NCBI GenBank assembly: GCA_038040485.1
Contig: JBBPIE010000001.1
Span: forward strand, 186,001 to 250,000
DNA: 64,000 nt
Direction: 5' to 3'
Source: Onstottus_B arcticum
GTDB taxonomy: Bacteria > Acidobacteriota > Blastocatellia > UBA7656
The notes beneath the pieces are model-generated. The model saw only the letters and a program-made list of their open reading frames with translations. It did no database searches and was not told the DNA's origin. A program made the position numbers and the translations under genes. Positions 41,878 to 51,067 of the stretch are shown in pieces (position 1 is the first letter of the stretch; each line of letters begins with the position of its first letter).

Positions 41878-41906
41878 AAACTATCGGAAGGCCGCGGGGT
41901 TGTCAA
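41878..41906 (-). promoter_or_regulatory. Probable sigma-70 type promoter of rpmH
   Basis: On the minus strand TTGACA (41901-41906), a 17-base spacer and TAGTTT (41878-41883). The -35 is a perfect match and the spacing optimal. The predicted start lies about 35 bases before the rpmH ATG. Confidence 0.65.
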
Positions 41907-42006
41907 GGAACCCGTCTTTGCCGGATTTGACTTAGCTTAAACCGGCATTGTTCTAAGCGAGCATGCGAGCTTATGCTTGGACCAACTACTGTTTTGAGGA
42001 ACGCTT

Positions 42007-42486
42007 ATGCCAAAGATTACTGAGCTTCAAATCAATGGGGGCAGGCTTCGAATCGACGCCGATTCGGACCGAAGTCTGCTCAGCGTCTTGCGCGACGAAC
42101 TGGACCTGATCGGGAGCAAGTACGGCTGCGGCGAGGGGCAATGCGGCGCGTGCACTGTGCTGATCGACGGCCGAGCCACTCGCTCATGCATCACGACTGT
42201 GGGTGCTGCGGCTGGGAAGAAGATCACGACAATCGAGGGGCTTGAAAAGAACGGCCGCCTGCACCCTCTTCAGCAGGCGTTCCTCGAAGCTGACGCTTTG
42301 CAGTGTGGCTACTGCACCCCGGGAATGATCATGTCAGGCGTCGCGTTGCTCGCAAAAAACACAAGCCCCAGCGACCAGGAGATTGTGCGCTTCATGGAAG
42401 GCAACATCTGCCGCTGCGGGAGCTATCCGCGAATCGTAACCGCAATCCGCAAGGCCGCGCAGTCGTTGAAAGGAGGCGGACGATGA
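42007..42486 (+). CDS. (2Fe-2S)-binding small subunit of a molybdenum hydroxylase
   Basis: A 159-residue electron-transfer subunit. The plant-type ferredoxin cluster is CGEGQCGAC (41-49) with the fourth Cys in TRSCITT. The second cluster uses CGYCTPGM and GNICRCGSYPRI. This layout is shared by xanthine dehydrogenase, CO dehydrogenase and isoquinoline oxidoreductase small subunits. Its stop overlaps the start of the large subunit by four bases (ATGA). No FAD-subunit gene is present, which fits the two-subunit IorAB type that passes electrons to a cytochrome. It has no export signal and would travel with the partner. Confidence 0.95.
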   Translation: MPKITELQINGGRLRIDADSDRSLLSVLRDELDLIGSKYGCGEGQCGACTVLIDGRATRSCITTVGAAAGKKITTIEGLEKNGRLHPLQQAFLEADALQCGYCTPGMIMSGVALLAKNTSPSDQEIVRFMEGNICRCGSYPRIVTAIRKAAQSLKGGGR

Positions 42487-44648
42487 GCGAGAGTCATCCG
42501 ATCGATCAACCAATCGAACTCGAGCGCTACGAGCTGTTCACGGAGCCGGCTTATCACTTCGACTCTGAACTCGCGCGCCGCGACTTCTTGAAGCTGTTGG
42601 GTGGCGGGCTGGTGCTGGTGTTCACGCTCGACGCGCTCGCTGCGCAGGAATCCGGCAGACAAGAGGGCGAGTCGGGCCGCCGCGCGCCGAACGCATCGGC
42701 GCCCAAAGACATCGCCGGCTGGCTGCACATCGCCGAAGACGGCTCGGTCACGGTATTCACGGGAAAGGTCGAGTTCGGGCAGAACATTCGGACTTCGCTC
42801 TCTCAAGTCGTAGCCGAAGAGCTTCGCATTCCGGTCTCATCGATTCGGGTGTTGATGGGCGACACAGACCTGACGCCTTTCGATATCGGAACATTCGGCA
42901 GCCGCACGACGCCCACGATGGCTCCGCAACTTCGCAAGGCGGCGGCGGCCGCACGCGAGGCCCTGATCGACCTGGCCGCCGAAGAATTGAAGGTCAGCCG
43001 CGTATCCTTCGGAGTAAGAGACGGCAAGGTGATCGATGAGCGTACAGGCAAGTCGATCGAGTTCGGGCGCTTAACAAAAGGGCAGAGACTCCTGAAGGTC
43101 ATCGCCGGCGACGCGCCCACTACTCCCGTCGATCAGTGGAAGATCGCTGGCAAGTCGGTCGCGAAAGTCGATGGCCGCGCGTTCGTCACCGGAAAACATC
43201 GATACACTTCAGACCACAAGCTGCCGGGCATGCTGGTCGGAAGGGTGGTCAGGCCTTCAGCGCTCAACGCAACGCTGGTCTCAGTCAAAACAAGCGAGGC
43301 CGAAGCGATCGCCGGAGTCACCGTAGTCAGCGACGGCAACTTCGTCGGAGTCGCCGCTCCCGACGCGAGGACGGCGGCTCGCGCAGTCGCGACGATTCAG
43401 ACCGAATGGAAAGCCGCGCCTCAGCCTTCCGCAAAGGAGCTGTCCGAGCACTTGAGACAACAGGCCACTTCGGCGCAGCAGATCAGCTCGCAGGGCTCGA
43501 TCAGCGAGGGGCTGGCGCAAGCGGCTAAGAAGCTCAATCAAACCTACACGGTCGCCTACATCGCGCACGCGCCGCTAGAGCCGCGTGCAGCGGTCGCCGA
43601 ATGGCGAGACGGCAAGCTCACAGTGTGGACGGGGACGCAGCGGCCGTTCGGAGTTCGAGGCGAGCTTGCCGAGACGTTTCGCATTCCAGAAGAGCGAGTG
43701 CGAGTGATCGTGCCCGACACCGGAGCGGGATACGGCGGTAAGCACACAGGCGATGCCGCAGTCGAAGCCGCGCGGCTCGCCAAGGCTGCCGGCAAACCCG
43801 TCAAGGTTGTCTGGACTCGCGAAGAGGAATTCACCTGGGCCTACTTTCGTCCAGCAGGAGTAATCGATGTATCGAGCGGCGTGAGCGCCGACGGAACCAT
43901 CACCGCGTGGGAGTTTCACAATTACAACTCGGGGACAGCTGGTATTCAGACCAAGTACGCCTTCGCCAACCAGAAGATTGTTTTTCATCAAGCGAAGTCC
44001 CCGCTGCGTCAGGGTTCTTATCGAGGCCTGGCCGCGACGGCTAATCACTTCGCCCGAGAGAGTCATCTGGATGAGCTGGCGCACATGTTGAAAATGGACC
44101 CCCTCGAGTTTCGATTTAAGAACCTGAAGGACGAACGATTGAAGGACGTGCTCTCGGCGGCGGCCAAAGCGTTCGGTTGGGGCAAGCCTAAGGGCGCTGC
44201 GGATCGCGGCTTTGGAATCGCGGGCGGCTTCGAGAAGGGCGGTTACGTCGCCGCGTGCGCGGAGATCGCCGTTGACCGCGCGACCGGCAAGGTGAAACTG
44301 GTGCGAGTGGTCGAGGCCTTCGAGTGCGGAGCGATCGTCAACCCCGATCAGCTAAAGAACCAGATCGAAGGCTCGATCGTGATGGCTATCGGCGGCGCGT
44401 TGTTTGAAGCGATCGACTTTGACAACGGCAAGATCGCTAACGCTCGCTTCTCGCGTTATCGAGTGCCCCGCTTCAGCGACGTCCCGTTGATCGAGACGGT
44501 GTTGGTGGATCGAAAAGATCTTCCATCGGCTGGCGCAGGAGAGACTCCGATCGTCGGGCTCGCCCCGGCGGTCGCAAACGCGATCTTTGACGCCACGGGT
44601 ATGAGGCTGCGATCGCTCCCGCTTGCGCCGAGCGGGTTGAGGCTTTGA
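42483..44648 (+). CDS. Molybdopterin-binding large subunit, IorB-like, Tat-exported
   Basis: A 721-residue xanthine oxidase-family catalytic subunit. Near the N-terminus ARRDFLKLLGGG and a hydrophobic stretch (LVLVFTLDALAA) form a twin-arginine signal (R32-R33), so the complex should be periplasmic. GAGYGGKHTGDAAVEAARLA and SPLRQGSYRGLAATANHFAR are cofactor-binding blocks, and GAGETPIVGLAPAVANAI near the C-terminus contains the catalytic Glu. Substrates of this family are N-heterocycles or aldehydes; the actual one cannot be read. The start ATG overlaps the small-subunit stop. No XdhC-type maturation gene is near. Confidence 0.95.
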   Translation: MSESHPIDQPIELERYELFTEPAYHFDSELARRDFLKLLGGGLVLVFTLDALAAQESGRQEGESGRRAPNASAPKDIAGWLHIAEDGSVTVFTGKVEFGQNIRTSLSQVVAEELRIPVSSIRVLMGDTDLTPFDIGTFGSRTTPTMAPQLRKAAAAAREALIDLAAEELKVSRVSFGVRDGKVIDERTGKSIEFGRLTKGQRLLKVIAGDAPTTPVDQWKIAGKSVAKVDGRAFVTGKHRYTSDHKLPGMLVGRVVRPSALNATLVSVKTSEAEAIAGVTVVSDGNFVGVAAPDARTAARAVATIQTEWKAAPQPSAKELSEHLRQQATSAQQISSQGSISEGLAQAAKKLNQTYTVAYIAHAPLEPRAAVAEWRDGKLTVWTGTQRPFGVRGELAETFRIPEERVRVIVPDTGAGYGGKHTGDAAVEAARLAKAAGKPVKVVWTREEEFTWAYFRPAGVIDVSSGVSADGTITAWEFHNYNSGTAGIQTKYAFANQKIVFHQAKSPLRQGSYRGLAATANHFARESHLDELAHMLKMDPLEFRFKNLKDERLKDVLSAAAKAFGWGKPKGAADRGFGIAGGFEKGGYVAACAEIAVDRATGKVKLVRVVEAFECGAIVNPDQLKNQIEGSIVMAIGGALFEAIDFDNGKIANARFSRYRVPRFSDVPLIETVLVDRKDLPSAGAGETPIVGLAPAVANAIFDATGMRLRSLPLAPSGLRL

Positions 44649-44679
44649 ACTATAGGATATTGCTCGAACCTCAAGAACG

Positions 44680-44843
44680 AAATGGTGTCCTGACTTCAAT
44701 TCTCTGCGTTGGGCTCTGCGTCTCAGCGACTCTGCGGTTAGAGGGTTCGCAAATCTGGTAAACCTGGAAGTCCTCTCTAACCGCGGAGACGCTGAGACGC
44801 AGAGCCCAACGCAGAGAAAGACATTCGAAATCCAGGACACCAC
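44680..44843. repeat. Long palindromic element, copy 1
   Basis: Arms of about 60 bases flank a loop. The left arm contains CTCTGCGTTGGGCTCTGCGT and TCTGCGGTTAGAG; the right arm is its complement up to AACGCAGAGA. Outer bases GGTGTCCTG and CAGGACACC also pair. The loop reads GGGTTCGCAAATCTGGTAAA. A second copy, in reverse orientation but with the same loop, lies at 52605-52720. It sits between the molybdoenzyme and the PpiD-like gene. Confidence 0.85.
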
Positions 44844-44962
44844 TCGAAGCGAGCCAAGGTTGTCATTCGTGAGCCCGTCCACTAGAATTCTCCTTTCTCG
44901 CAAGCACAAGATTCTTCGCCACCAGGCGAAACAAGCTAACATTCTCGGAGGCGTGATTCACG

Positions 44963-47110
44963 ATGTTGAAGTTTCTCAGTGGCCGCAAACGCTCGCGCAA
45001 CGTGCTGTTGCTGATTTTCGTGGGGCTCCTGGCGCTCAGCCTGGTTGGGCTGTTCTCGGTAGCCGTTTCGGGCGGCGCCGCCGGGTTGTTCCATGGCACT
45101 GGCGGGAACGACTCCACGGTCGCCAAAGTCGCCGGCTATGAAATCACGTTGAAGGAGCTGAAAGACGCTCTCAACGGATTCAGCCAGCAAATCGCTCAGG
45201 GGCAGGGAAAGACCCAACGCCAGGATGCGGCCACGACGTATTCGCAATACGGCCCGCAGGTCCTCGACAATCTGATTCGGCAAAAGGTAATCCTTTATGA
45301 GGCCAGCCGCCTCAATCTGGAAGCCTCCGACAGCGAAGTGCAATCGCGGATCAGGCAGATATTCAGTCCGTGGCCTGGCGCCGAGGGCTACAAAATGAGG
45401 CTTCAGCAAGCGGGCTTAACGCCGGTGTCCTTTGAAGAACAGCTTCGCGCTTCGATCGCGGAGCAACACCTCCGCAGTTACATCACCGCCGGGATCCAGG
45501 TATCGCCTCAGGACGTCGAAGCCGACTATCGGCGGACCAACACCAACTACAGCTTTCGCTGGGTTGAAATTAATCCCGAGCAGCTTCGCGACAAAGTGAC
45601 GGTTTCAGACTCGGACCTCCAGGCGCACTTCGACGCCGACCGGAACGCCTTCAAAATCACCACCGAGCAAAGGCGAGCTCGCTACATCTTTATCGATCAG
45701 GACAAAGCCGCTGAGGCCATTCAGGTCCCGGACGACGAGTTGAAACAGGAGTTCGATCCGCAACGCAACATCAATCAGATTCGAGTCAGTCAAATAGTGC
45801 TTAACGTTCCCAAGCAACCGGCGACTCAGCCTGCGAAGCGACCAGACGGCGCCGAGCAGAAGCCGACCCAAGCCGAGCAGACGCCGAGCCCGGAAGAGGA
45901 GTTGCGAAAGAAGGCTCAGGAGATCGTTGCGCGAGCGCAGGGCGCGGAAGGCAAACAGCCCGAAGACTTCGCTCAGCTCGCTCGCGAGTACAGCCAGGAT
46001 GCCAAGACAAAGGCGAGCGGCGGCGATCTTGGCTGGATCAACAAGAACGACAAGCGCGAATCTGATGATCCGATCTCGCGCACCTTCAGCATGCAAAAGG
46101 ACGAAATCACCCAGCCAATCAAGAAAGGCGACAAGTACTACATACTGAAGGTGACCGACCGCAAGATTCCCACGTTCGAGGAATCGCGGTCCGAGCTGCT
46201 GAAAGCGGCGCGCGCCAGAAAGAGCTACTCGAGGGCGGTTGAGATCGCCTCGGAGGCCGAGTCGAAATTCAAAGAGAGCAAGAACGCCGAAGCGGCCGTC
46301 GCTGAGATCAACAAGAACAGCGGCGCGCAGGTGGCGACCGTCAAAGAGACGCCTTTCTTCTCACAGGACGATAACATTCCCGGTCTCGGCACCGAGCTCG
46401 AGTTCGACAACGCGTTATTCGACCTTGAAAACCTCAACGACGTAGCCGGCAGGATCAACGTCGCCAAAGGGCTGGCGATCGTTCAATACCTCGACCGGCG
46501 CGATCCCCACGAACCCGTCCTCGAGGACGTAAAAACAAAAGTCGAGTTTAACTACCGGGCGGAAAAAGCCAAGCAGCTTGCGTCTGATCGTGCGCGGCAG
46601 GCTGCTCAGGCCAAGACTCCCGACGAGCTAAAGAAAATCGCCGATTCGCTTGGGCTGAAGACGGACGAGAGAGCCGGGATCGCCTCCAGCGAAACCGTCG
46701 GTCCGCTTGTGAGCGAGAGTAACCGCACCGCGCTCTACAAGCTCAACGTTGGCGAAGTAACACACGAACCGATCAAGGTCGAAGGAAGCGACGTTCTGGT
46801 CGTCGCGTCGCTTGTAGCTCGCAAAGACGCGGATATGGGTGATCAGTTCAAGAAAGACCGCGCGTCGATCGAGGAGCGATTGCTGGATGAAAAGCGCAAC
46901 ATCTACTTCTCGACCTTTCTTGAATCAACTCAGAAGGAAATGAAAGAGTCCGGCAAGATCATGATCTACGACGACGTAATCGCTTCCGCCATCGGCCAGC
47001 CATCGACGCCCACAGGTCAGCCGCAGATGCCGACTGGGTTTCCGACTGGTTCTAACCCGGGCCGTTCACGCCGCACGCCTCAAACACGCACCTTGCCGGG
47101 AACAAAGTAG
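44963..47110 (+). CDS. PpiD/SurA-like peptidyl-prolyl isomerase
   Basis: A 715-residue membrane-anchored periplasmic chaperone. One N-terminal helix (NVLLLIFVGLLALSLVGLFS) follows a basic MLKFLSGRKRSR. The SurA-N-like region spans about residues 60-190 (VLDNLIRQKVILYEASRLNL, then VSFEEQLRASIAEQHLRSYI). A parvulin domain is at about 310-400 (LAREYSQDAKTKASGGDLGW, then ISRTFSMQKDEITQPIKKGD). Further helical repeats follow, and the tail is rich in Pro, Thr and Gly. It is probably involved in folding proteins emerging from Sec. The gene stands alone between palindromic repeats. Confidence 0.92.
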   Translation: MLKFLSGRKRSRNVLLLIFVGLLALSLVGLFSVAVSGGAAGLFHGTGGNDSTVAKVAGYEITLKELKDALNGFSQQIAQGQGKTQRQDAATTYSQYGPQVLDNLIRQKVILYEASRLNLEASDSEVQSRIRQIFSPWPGAEGYKMRLQQAGLTPVSFEEQLRASIAEQHLRSYITAGIQVSPQDVEADYRRTNTNYSFRWVEINPEQLRDKVTVSDSDLQAHFDADRNAFKITTEQRRARYIFIDQDKAAEAIQVPDDELKQEFDPQRNINQIRVSQIVLNVPKQPATQPAKRPDGAEQKPTQAEQTPSPEEELRKKAQEIVARAQGAEGKQPEDFAQLAREYSQDAKTKASGGDLGWINKNDKRESDDPISRTFSMQKDEITQPIKKGDKYYILKVTDRKIPTFEESRSELLKAARARKSYSRAVEIASEAESKFKESKNAEAAVAEINKNSGAQVATVKETPFFSQDDNIPGLGTELEFDNALFDLENLNDVAGRINVAKGLAIVQYLDRRDPHEPVLEDVKTKVEFNYRAEKAKQLASDRARQAAQAKTPDELKKIADSLGLKTDERAGIASSETVGPLVSESNRTALYKLNVGEVTHEPIKVEGSDVLVVASLVARKDADMGDQFKKDRASIEERLLDEKRNIYFSTFLESTQKEMKESGKIMIYDDVIASAIGQPSTPTGQPQMPTGFPTGSNPGRSRRTPQTRTLPGTK

Positions 47111-47284
47111 CTGCCTAGAGTCGGTTGAAACGCGCGGCGAAGCTTCGGCTTCGCCGCGCTTTCTATTTGCAGCAAAGCATCTTCTCGCGCCTTCTCCCAG
47201 GCGACGACAGTTAGCAGTGATGTCAAGTTCCGCGCGGCACGCGGCCGCGCGGCTGCCATCGTTTCAATCACGTCCTATCAGTTC

Positions 47285-47500
47285 AGTACTAAGGAGTGCA
47301 GGCACTCCAGAGGAGTGCGATGTTTATAGAACCGCGACCCACGACGCCGCACTCCAGCGGAGTAGCTATGTACGGGCGGCGCAAGACCATATCACCCCTG
47401 ACGGGGTGAGCAGCCGTCGCGCCGGCCGTACTACAGACATTCAACTCCTAACGGAGTTGCACACGGTGGCAACTCTTCAATGTCGGTCAACTCCCCGAAA
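47285..47500. repeat. Array of short hairpins in a leader region
   Basis: Four small perfect hairpins of one style: GCACTCCAGAGGAGTGC (47302-47318), GCACTCCAGCGGAGT (47349-47363), CACCCCTGACGGGGTG (47393-47408) and CAACTCCTAACGGAGTTG (47442-47459). They resemble the hairpins at 1086-1351 and fill the gap between the PpiD-like gene and the M48 protease gene. The frame across them is open but is repeat sequence. Confidence 0.7.
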
Positions 47501-47633
47501 TGTTGCAAACCTGAAGCCTAACCAACGCGAGAATCTAACCCGCACACTTCGAAGATTCTTCCTTGAAATCACAGAGAGTTCTCACTATTCTCGCCGTGAC
47601 AAGTGGTCCAACTCCGCGCCTAAGGGGGCTGCC

Positions 47634-48923
47634 GTGCCGCGTCACTTCGGGTTGTCGTTTGTGTTGATCTTGCTGTTTGGTGCGGGTACCTTCGCTCAAA
47701 CTGAAAGCCCGGCATCGAGCGGCGCCCAGGCAGCCGCCGAAAAGAAAGAAGTCACGAGTTATACCTTGCCGCCTGAGAAGTATGAGAAGGCGGTTGCTTA
47801 CTCCCGAAAGCAGTACCAGCTTCACTTCGTCGGAACCGCCTACTCGCTGCTGCTGCTGCTAGGCATCCTCGCGTTTCGCGTCGCTCCCAGATTCAGAGAC
47901 TGGGCCGAAGGCGCTTCGCGGCGCCGTATCCTGCAAGCTCTGATCTTTGTGCCGCTGTTGTTGCTCACGCTTGCCGTGCTGCAGCTCCCGCTGGACGCCT
48001 ATGGGCACAATCTCGCGAGGCAATACGACATTTCGATTCAGGGCTGGGGGTCGTGGCTATGGGACTGGACGAAAGGGCAGTTGATCGGGCTCGCCATCAT
48101 GTCGGTGCTGCTCTATTTTTTCTATGGCGTCGTTCGCCGCAGCCCCCGGAGATGGTGGCTGTACTCCGGCCTTGCAATATTCCCACTCGCGGTAATCTTC
48201 ATCTTCCTTTCGCCGTTGGTGCTCGATCCGCTGTTCAATAAGTTCGAGCCGCTCGAAAACAATAGCCCAACCCTTGTCGCCGAAATCGAAGAGGTCGTCA
48301 GACACGCAGGACTCGACATCCCACGTGAGCGAATGTTCGAGATGAAGGCAAGCGAGAAAGTGAAAGCGGTTAACGCGTACGTCACGGGCTTTGGCTCATC
48401 GAAGCGGGTGGTAGTGTGGGACACGACGATTGCAAATATGACCACGCCACAGACGCTCTTTGTCGTGGGTCATGAGATGGGCCACTATGTGCTCGGACAC
48501 ATCCCTAAGAGCATTGCGTTAGTCGGGTGCTTGATCATAGGTCTTTTGTACCTCGTGTACCGTTCGACGCTTTGGGCGATGGTGCGCTGGCAGAAACGAT
48601 GGTCAATGCGAAACCTTGAAGATTGGGCTTCACTTCCGGTGTTGATGCTATTCTTCTCGATCTTTGTTTTTCTCGCGGAGCCGGTGTTCAACACCTACAG
48701 CCGTTATCAAGAGCACCAGGCTGACGTCTACGGGCTGGACGTGACGAACGGGATCGTGCCCGATTCTTCGAAGGTGGCCGCCGAAGCATTCCAGGTGCTG
48801 GGAGAGATCGACCTGGCCGACCCGGACCCGAGCGCGTTCATCAAGTTCTGGCTGTACAGCCATCCGCCGCTCGCCGAGCGGATCGCGTTCGCGCACGAGT
48901 ACAACCCGCGGCCGATCGAGTGA
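47634..48923 (+). CDS. M48 family (Ste24-like) zinc metalloprotease
   Basis: A 429-residue membrane protease. A hydrophobic signal or anchor (LSFVLILLFGAGTFA) is followed by several helices. The CAAX-protease N-terminal region reads WLWDWTKGQLIGLAIMSVLL and beyond. The zinc motif is VVGHEMGHYVLGH, with the third ligand near YQEHQADVYGLD, typical of HtpX/Ste24 enzymes. It takes part in turnover of membrane or misfolded proteins. The GTG at 47634 is chosen because AAGGGGG lies just upstream and the family resemblance starts there; the open frame before it is the hairpin array. Confidence 0.93.
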   Translation: MPRHFGLSFVLILLFGAGTFAQTESPASSGAQAAAEKKEVTSYTLPPEKYEKAVAYSRKQYQLHFVGTAYSLLLLLGILAFRVAPRFRDWAEGASRRRILQALIFVPLLLLTLAVLQLPLDAYGHNLARQYDISIQGWGSWLWDWTKGQLIGLAIMSVLLYFFYGVVRRSPRRWWLYSGLAIFPLAVIFIFLSPLVLDPLFNKFEPLENNSPTLVAEIEEVVRHAGLDIPRERMFEMKASEKVKAVNAYVTGFGSSKRVVVWDTTIANMTTPQTLFVVGHEMGHYVLGHIPKSIALVGCLIIGLLYLVYRSTLWAMVRWQKRWSMRNLEDWASLPVLMLFFSIFVFLAEPVFNTYSRYQEHQADVYGLDVTNGIVPDSSKVAAEAFQVLGEIDLADPDPSAFIKFWLYSHPPLAERIAFAHEYNPRPIE

Positions 48924-48940
48924 CGCATTAGCGTGCGAAG

Positions 48941-49699
48941 TCATCGCGGGAGCTTGTCCACTTTTCTGAAATCGTGCGGAACGACAAACGCATCAGCCGG
49001 CACACCAAGCCGAATGTCGCGCAACTCCGTGATTAGTCTTGCGCCGCCGGTTCCCGCGCCGGGCCCAGTTTCCACCCTTATCGCAAGCCCTCCAAGCTCG
49101 CGCGCGCAAAACGTCGTGGTCACCTCGACGTGATCATCAACGAAGATCGCGCGCCGTTCGAGAACCGTGCAAGGATGACCATCGATTGTCTTATCTGAAA
49201 GGCGCTGAGTCTCGACACGAGCAAAGGACGGTGCGCCGCCAAGCGCTCGCTCAACCGCGTCGCCCTCCACCCGGTCGCGATTGGCGCTGGCCGAGTCCGG
49301 AACCACGTGCTCAACTTCGAAGGTTCGGCTCTGGGACGCAAGTGGTTCACGCCCAGGCATGGCTTCGCCTTGTGGGTTCGTTTCATTCTCAGTGTAACAA
49401 CGCTGCGCGAGATCCAAGGCATACATCTTTCCCAGATCGGGCCGCCAGATTAGTGCATACGCCTCGCCCTGCTCAGTCCATTCCTGGCGCCTAAGTTCGC
49501 CGGACTTGAATATCCGGGTGACGCTCAATTCGCGCTCAGTTCCGTCATCGACCGAACAAACAACGGTTGCCGAATACTGCTCCGGTTCGCCTGCAGAATC
49601 CTCGAGGTCGCCGACTCGCTTTGACCTTGAGGTACAAGCGATCGCCAGAGAAAAACAAACCGCCGCGACCGCAAGCCTGTTCAGACTAGCCGACTTCAT
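48941..49699 (-). CDS. Secreted lipoprotein of unknown function
   Basis: A 252-residue protein with a lipoprotein signal peptide: LNRLAVAAVCFSLAIAC, where LAIAC is a lipobox. The rest is a predicted beta-rich domain (ATVVCSVDDGTERELSVTRI, then YALIWRPDLGKMYALDLAQR) with later strands HPCTVLERRAIF and VTTTFCARELGGLAIRVET. This resembles DUF4412-like outer-membrane-associated lipoproteins, where short strands form a small barrel, but the match is loose. It converges with the M48 gene. Confidence 0.8.
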   Translation of the reverse strand: MKSASLNRLAVAAVCFSLAIACTSRSKRVGDLEDSAGEPEQYSATVVCSVDDGTERELSVTRIFKSGELRRQEWTEQGEAYALIWRPDLGKMYALDLAQRCYTENETNPQGEAMPGREPLASQSRTFEVEHVVPDSASANRDRVEGDAVERALGGAPSFARVETQRLSDKTIDGHPCTVLERRAIFVDDHVEVTTTFCARELGGLAIRVETGPGAGTGGARLITELRDIRLGVPADAFVVPHDFRKVDKLPR

Positions 49700-49868
49700 A
49701 TCGAAGACGATTGTATCGGATTCTGGGGTTTTGTCTGGTATTCAACGAGCCCAGTTGTGCGACGGCCTCCCCAATCCAAAATCAAAAGGGGAAGCCGGGC
49801 TGCCTTTCCCGGTCTGGGACGGCAGTGCAGCCCGGTTCTCAAGCGTGGGGATTGCTTAGCAGGCTTTT

Positions 49869-49897
49869 GGGGCGGTCTCAGGAACCGAGACCGCCCC
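49869..49897 (-). terminator. Hairpin after a minus-strand gene
   Basis: GGGGCGGTCTC (49869-49879) pairs with GAGACCGCCCC (49887-49897), an 11-bp GC-rich stem with a seven-base loop. It lies 18 bases past the stop of the gene at 49915. No T-run follows on the minus strand, so it may act as a factor-assisted terminator or as an mRNA end protector. Confidence 0.45.
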
Positions 49898-49914
49898 GAG
49901 GGAAGAAACGTGGG

Positions 49915-50289
49915 TCATTGGGAGACGATCACGACGATGGCTTGCGTTCCATCTTCGAGCTGGGCAAGGTGCTCGGTTGCAGATCGCTTGCACTCGATTC
50001 GCACGATGTTTTTCCGGCGAACCTGATCGAACCTGGCTTCGGCGAGATTCATCTGAAGCCCGAACTTGATCTTGATCGACCTGCCCTCTGGCACCGTGAC
50101 CAGATAAAGCTTGTCGGACGATTGGTCATCCACGAGCAGCGTCCGCGCCTTTTGGTCGATGCTGACTACGCGGCCCTCGAGCGTGAAGCTCTTACCGGCC
50201 TGGCCGGCTTTGGGGGCGCTCATTCCGAGCGACGACAACCCGACAATCGAGATCACTGCTATCGCGAAAAGACTGGAAATGCGTTTCAT
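49915..50289 (-). CDS. Small secreted protein, paralogue of 50429-50812
   Basis: A 124-residue protein with a signal peptide (ISSLFAIAVISIVGLSSLGM, then SAPKAGQAG). The mature part begins SFTLEGRVVSIDQKARTLLV and continues with KLYLVTVPEGRSIKI, then a basic segment and HLAQLEDGTQAIVVIV. The short alternating strands suggest an OB-like or small barrel fold. The ATG at 50289 follows AAGGAGAG. It shares the core pattern V.IDQK.RTLL..D with the next gene. No known family was recognised. Confidence 0.82.
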   Translation of the reverse strand: MKRISSLFAIAVISIVGLSSLGMSAPKAGQAGKSFTLEGRVVSIDQKARTLLVDDQSSDKLYLVTVPEGRSIKIKFGLQMNLAEARFDQVRRKNIVRIECKRSATEHLAQLEDGTQAIVVIVSQ

Positions 50290-50428
50290 ACTCTCTCCTT
50301 GCGGCAAACATCCGAGTCTGCCTGTTTAGCGACGGTCCCCGTTTGACCGTCCGTCATCGTTAACTTCGCTAGCTCCGTCAGTCAGTCGCATCTAGCGCTG
50401 GCTGCTTCAAGCCGCGCGCGAGCGCCTG

Positions 50429-50812
50429 CTACCTGCTCGACAGGGCGGTCAGCGTGACAACCGTGCGTCCATCGCCGAGCTGAGCCAGGTGTTCTGAATC
50501 CGTGCGATAGCAGCGGATTTCGACGCGATCCTTGTTGAACACGTCGTTGAAGCCTGGCTCTGCCATCCTCATGTAACGGCCCCGGGTGATCTTGAGCGTT
50601 GCACCTTCCGGCACGCTTACCACGTACAACCGCTCATTCGAGCGATCGGCTATCAGGAGCGTTCGCTGCTTCTGGTCGATCTTCACCACCTGACCCTTCA
50701 TCGTGAAATACTTGCTTCCGGCCTCCGCTCTCGGCGCGGCGATCAGGAACGACGAAAGGGCGATCGCGATGCTCGCGGCCAGCGATATTGAAGTGCGTGT
50801 CATTCTGTTCAT
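50429..50812 (-). CDS. Small secreted protein, paralogue of 49915-50289
   Basis: A 127-residue protein: signal peptide TSISLAASIAIALSSFLIAA, mature domain KYFTMKGQVVKIDQKQRTLL, RLYVVSVPEGATLKI, then RVEIRCYRTDSEHLAQLGDG. The pairwise similarity to the neighbour is strong over the mature part, so a tandem duplication is likely. AAGGAG lies 12 bases before the ATG at 50812. It is divergent from the histidine kinase gene, which makes it a candidate target of that system. Confidence 0.83.
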   Translation of the reverse strand: MNRMTRTSISLAASIAIALSSFLIAAPRAEAGSKYFTMKGQVVKIDQKQRTLLIADRSNERLYVVSVPEGATLKITRGRYMRMAEPGFNDVFNKDRVEIRCYRTDSEHLAQLGDGRTVVTLTALSSR

Positions 50813-51067
50813 TGTCTTAATCTCCTTTGCTACAATCTCACCGACCTTAATCGATGATTCCGTGTGATGTCCGCTTTCGAAATAGGGGGCGAGGTCAGAA
50901 GGCTTTGGCCCCGCCCCTGCGGTTGACATCTTCTCAAGACGAGCGGAGTCTACATCCGGCGCCGGATAGGTTGTAGGTCGCTTTCCGCAAAGTTTCCCGT
51001 CCCAGGTCGCAGAATGGAACTGTGGGATTCCACAGTTCCAGGCGGGCTCCGGTGACGTATCATTGGA

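Noticed and set aside
41838..42006. Replication origin upstream of rpmH
   Set aside because: Neither dnaA nor repeated TTATCCACA-like boxes are seen. The spacer holds only a promoter for rpmH.
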